In this document: piece by piece, positions 5,701-7,391 of the stretch | How positions within the stretch are numbered: position 1 is the first letter of the stretch | Layout of the letters: every line of letters starts with the position of its first letter | Source of the DNA: Candidatus Aminicenantota bacterium | GTDB lineage: Bacteria > Acidobacteriota > Aminicenantia > Aminicenantales > Aminicenantaceae | Direction: 5' to 3' | Assembly (NCBI GenBank): GCA_023135995.1 | Contig: JAGLRY010000038.1 | Location: forward strand, 1-7,391 | Length of the DNA: 7,391 bases | Notes under the pieces: model-generated | What the model was told of the DNA's origin: nothing | What the model saw: only the letters and a program-made list of their open reading frames with translations | Databases searched by the model: none | Position numbers and translations under genes: made by a program

Positions 5701-7308
5701 ATGGGCAAAAAATTCTGTGTAATACTCATCGTGTTGACTCTTTCTATGATTCCTCTCCTTGCTCAGGATATTCATAAAGCGGTAGACAAGGGGGATTTAG
5801 CGAAGGTTAAAGAGTTACTAGAAAAGAATCCAGAACTTGTGAATACTAAGGACAGCCAAGGTAATACGCCTTTGCTGCTCGCGGCCTACCGAGGCCACAG
5901 TGAAGTTGTAGGATTTCTGATAGCAAAGGGCGCAGATCTCAACAGCTTGAACACCTATAAATACACACCTTTGCACTATTCAATTTTGCGCAGACATATC
6001 GAGGTTGCTGAGATGTTGATTAAAGCCGGGGCTGATCTGAACATCCCCAATGTCTGGGGGTATACACCCCTTCATACCTGTGCGGGGAGGAATTTCCTCA
6101 AAGAGGCGGAATTTTTGATAAAGAACAAAGCCGGTGTCAATACAAAAAATGAGATCGGCGAAACACCCCTCTTTGCAGCCGTCAAGTCCGGACACAGGGA
6201 CATGATCTTACTCCTCATCAAAAATGGAGCGGATGTCAATGCCAGAGACAATGTGGGACGAACTCCTGTGTTTGCAACGGCTGAAAGGAACTCATCCAGA
6301 ATTCTCGAATTATTGGTAAACCAAGGGGCAAAGATAGATATCACAGACAAATTCGGAATGACACCCCTTCATCGGGCTGCGATAGCCGGTTACCATGACA
6401 TCGTTCAGATCCTTGTCCGTTCGGGGGCGGATGTCAATGCCAGAAATTCTGAGGGAAAAACGCCGTTTTTTTATGCAGCCACATATGGACACAACACGCT
6501 CACTGAAAGGCTGATATCCATGGGAGCACAGCCGGATGAGTTTGTAGGGGATAGGGGATATTTCTTCTTTTCTGAACTGGATCTCAAAGTCAATGAAGCT
6601 GTTATCTGGTATCTGGGACACAGCAGTTGGGCGGTGAAGACCATGAATCATCTCCTCATCTTCGATTATTATGAGAAAACTGACCGCCCGGATGATTCAA
6701 GGCTTGTCAACGGACGGATCAATCCCACGGAGATATATGATCAGAATGTCTATGTGTTCGCCACACATGAGCATACGGACCATTTTGATAGAACCATACT
6801 GGAATGGGAGCATGCGGTTTCATACATCAAGTATATCTTCGGATGGAAGGCCCTGGACAATCCCAATTATTTTTATATGGGATCCAAAGAAAAACTCGAG
6901 CTTGATGGAATGAAGATCGAGTGTTTTCACTCCCCGGAGGCCGGCGAGATCGAGGGCAATTTTCTAGTTAAGGTTGACGGAGTCGTCATCTATCATTCCG
7001 GGGATTACAGCAGGGGCCATGATGTCTTTAAAAAAGATATGCAAGCTTTGGGAAAAGCGGCAAAAGACATCGATCTTTTTTTCATGCTGGCAGGGAACAC
7101 AATGGATAATGAGGAAGCCCTTTATGCTCTGCAAACTGTCCAGCCAAAGTACATGTTTCCCATGCACGCGGGGGGGAATGAGCATGTGTACAAGGAATTT
7201 GCTGATTTAGTGAAAGGCAAGAAGATCAAGACAGAGGTCATCTGTGCGGAAAACAGAGGGGATAAGTTCGAGTATATTAAGGGCAAAATCGTCCGGAAGC
7301 ATCCCTAA
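5701..7308 (+). CDS. Exported ankyrin-repeat / metallo-beta-lactamase-fold fusion protein
   Basis: This is a 535-residue protein. Residues 1-21 form a signal peptide (hydrophobic 6-20, cleavage after PLLA), so the product acts outside the cytoplasm. Residues 23-51 are an N-terminal ankyrin cap and 52-282 are seven repeats in exact 33-residue register with TPLH/TPLF and GADVN-type motifs. Residues 298-525 form a metallo-beta-lactamase-fold domain of the UlaG-like kind: GHSSW near the start, H356-x-H358-x-D360-H361 (motif 2), H410 in CFHSPE (probable motif 3), D435 in YHSGD (motif 4) and H489 in PMHAGG (motif 5). All metal ligands are present, so hydrolase activity on a phosphoester, lactone or amide is likely; the substrate is unknown. 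Ankyrin repeats probably bind a protein partner or position the enzyme. The ATG at 5701 is preferred over a TTG at 5650 because the signal peptide follows directly and the TATAAT at 5638 would start the transcript near 5650. The ribosome site is weak (AGAGAACGAG). It has its own promoter and no co-directional partner in view. Confidence 0.92.
   Translation: MGKKFCVILIVLTLSMIPLLAQDIHKAVDKGDLAKVKELLEKNPELVNTKDSQGNTPLLLAAYRGHSEVVGFLIAKGADLNSLNTYKYTPLHYSILRRHIEVAEMLIKAGADLNIPNVWGYTPLHTCAGRNFLKEAEFLIKNKAGVNTKNEIGETPLFAAVKSGHRDMILLLIKNGADVNARDNVGRTPVFATAERNSSRILELLVNQGAKIDITDKFGMTPLHRAAIAGYHDIVQILVRSGADVNARNSEGKTPFFYAATYGHNTLTERLISMGAQPDEFVGDRGYFFFSELDLKVNEAVIWYLGHSSWAVKTMNHLLIFDYYEKTDRPDDSRLVNGRINPTEIYDQNVYVFATHEHTDHFDRTILEWEHAVSYIKYIFGWKALDNPNYFYMGSKEKLELDGMKIECFHSPEAGEIEGNFLVKVDGVVIYHSGDYSRGHDVFKKDMQALGKAAKDIDLFFMLAGNTMDNEEALYALQTVQPKYMFPMHAGGNEHVYKEFADLVKGKKIKTEVICAENRGDKFEYIKGKIVRKHP
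5854..6546 (+). repeat. Seven tandem 33-codon ankyrin repeats
   Basis: Seven 99-base units encode residues 52-282, with no insertion or deletion between units. Conserved points are Gly-x-TP-L/F near the start and a GADVN/GADLN-like end. The third and sixth repeats (118-150, 184-216) depart most from consensus: the third has NKAGVN in place of GAD, and the sixth has ATAERNSS. The DNA itself has diverged between units, so this is an old expansion and not a recent slippage array. Confidence 0.9.
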
Positions 7309-7391
7309 AACCGTGATGAATGACGTCCGAGTGTCCCAATTGGTGATTTCGAAAACACTCTCAGTTTCCCCAGCGAGGAAACTTCGCTCGG
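7309..7391 (+). other. 3' flank of the ankyrin-hydrolase gene with overlapping inverted repeats
   Basis: No gene is visible. GTTTCC (7364-7369) pairs with GGAAAC (7377-7382), and AGCGA (7372-7376) pairs with TCGCT (7384-7388); the two stems overlap and exclude each other. With the window ending here, a terminator or the edge of a repeat family cannot be told apart. Confidence 0.3.

Noticed and set aside
5854..6546. DNA tandem repeat or CRISPR-like array
   Set aside because: The periodicity is 99 bases at protein level only; no identical direct repeats with unique spacers exist.

Overview
The window carries four adjacent genes for apparently exported proteins plus the wreck of a fifth gene. 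Strong GGAGG-type ribosome sites and Sec-type signal peptides on every intact gene suggest a bacterium, probably Gram-negative with a periplasm, of medium GC content. The mix (M14 carboxypeptidases with Asp-rich loops, a FtsX/MacB-type permease remnant, a secreted ankyrin protein) resembles uncultured soil, sediment or subsurface lineages such as Acidobacteriota/Aminicenantota or KSB1/FCB-type phyla. That placement is an impression from gene content; no taxonomic marker gene is present.

Layout. Positions 1-5205 lie on the minus strand, in transcription order: an Ntn-hydrolase of the choloylglycine hydrolase / penicillin V acylase family (4111-5205), a complete M14 zinc carboxypeptidase (1797-3917), and a second, paralogous M14 carboxypeptidase (1-1784) whose C-terminus runs off the window. 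The two peptidase genes are 12 nt apart, with the ribosome site of the second overlapping the stop codon of the first, so they are almost certainly co-transcribed. A 193-nt gap with a perfect 8-bp inverted repeat separates the acylase gene from the peptidases. Positions 5206-5700 contain no intact gene: they hold upstream signals for the acylase gene, a degenerate ABC-permease relic (about 5306-5604, plus strand) made of an N-terminal-half fragment and a C-terminal tail joined out of frame, and a TATAAT box. From 5701 to 7308 on the plus strand is a secreted fusion of seven 33-residue ankyrin repeats and a C-terminal metallo-beta-lactamase-fold hydrolase domain with all its metal-ligand motifs. 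The last 83 bases hold only overlapping inverted repeats.

Working together. The minus-strand genes all encode exported amide-bond hydrolases: one N-acyl amidase and two carboxypeptidases. A scavenging or processing role for extracellular peptides and N-acyl compounds is reasonable but inferred. The two peptidases are anciently diverged: the first keeps every canonical M14 residue, while the second keeps the zinc and catalytic residues but has changed its substrate-pocket motif and gained a textbook EF-hand loop. No phage, CRISPR, tRNA, rRNA or insertion sequence was seen. The least ordinary items are the ankyrin-metallohydrolase fusion and the divergence of the peptidase pair.
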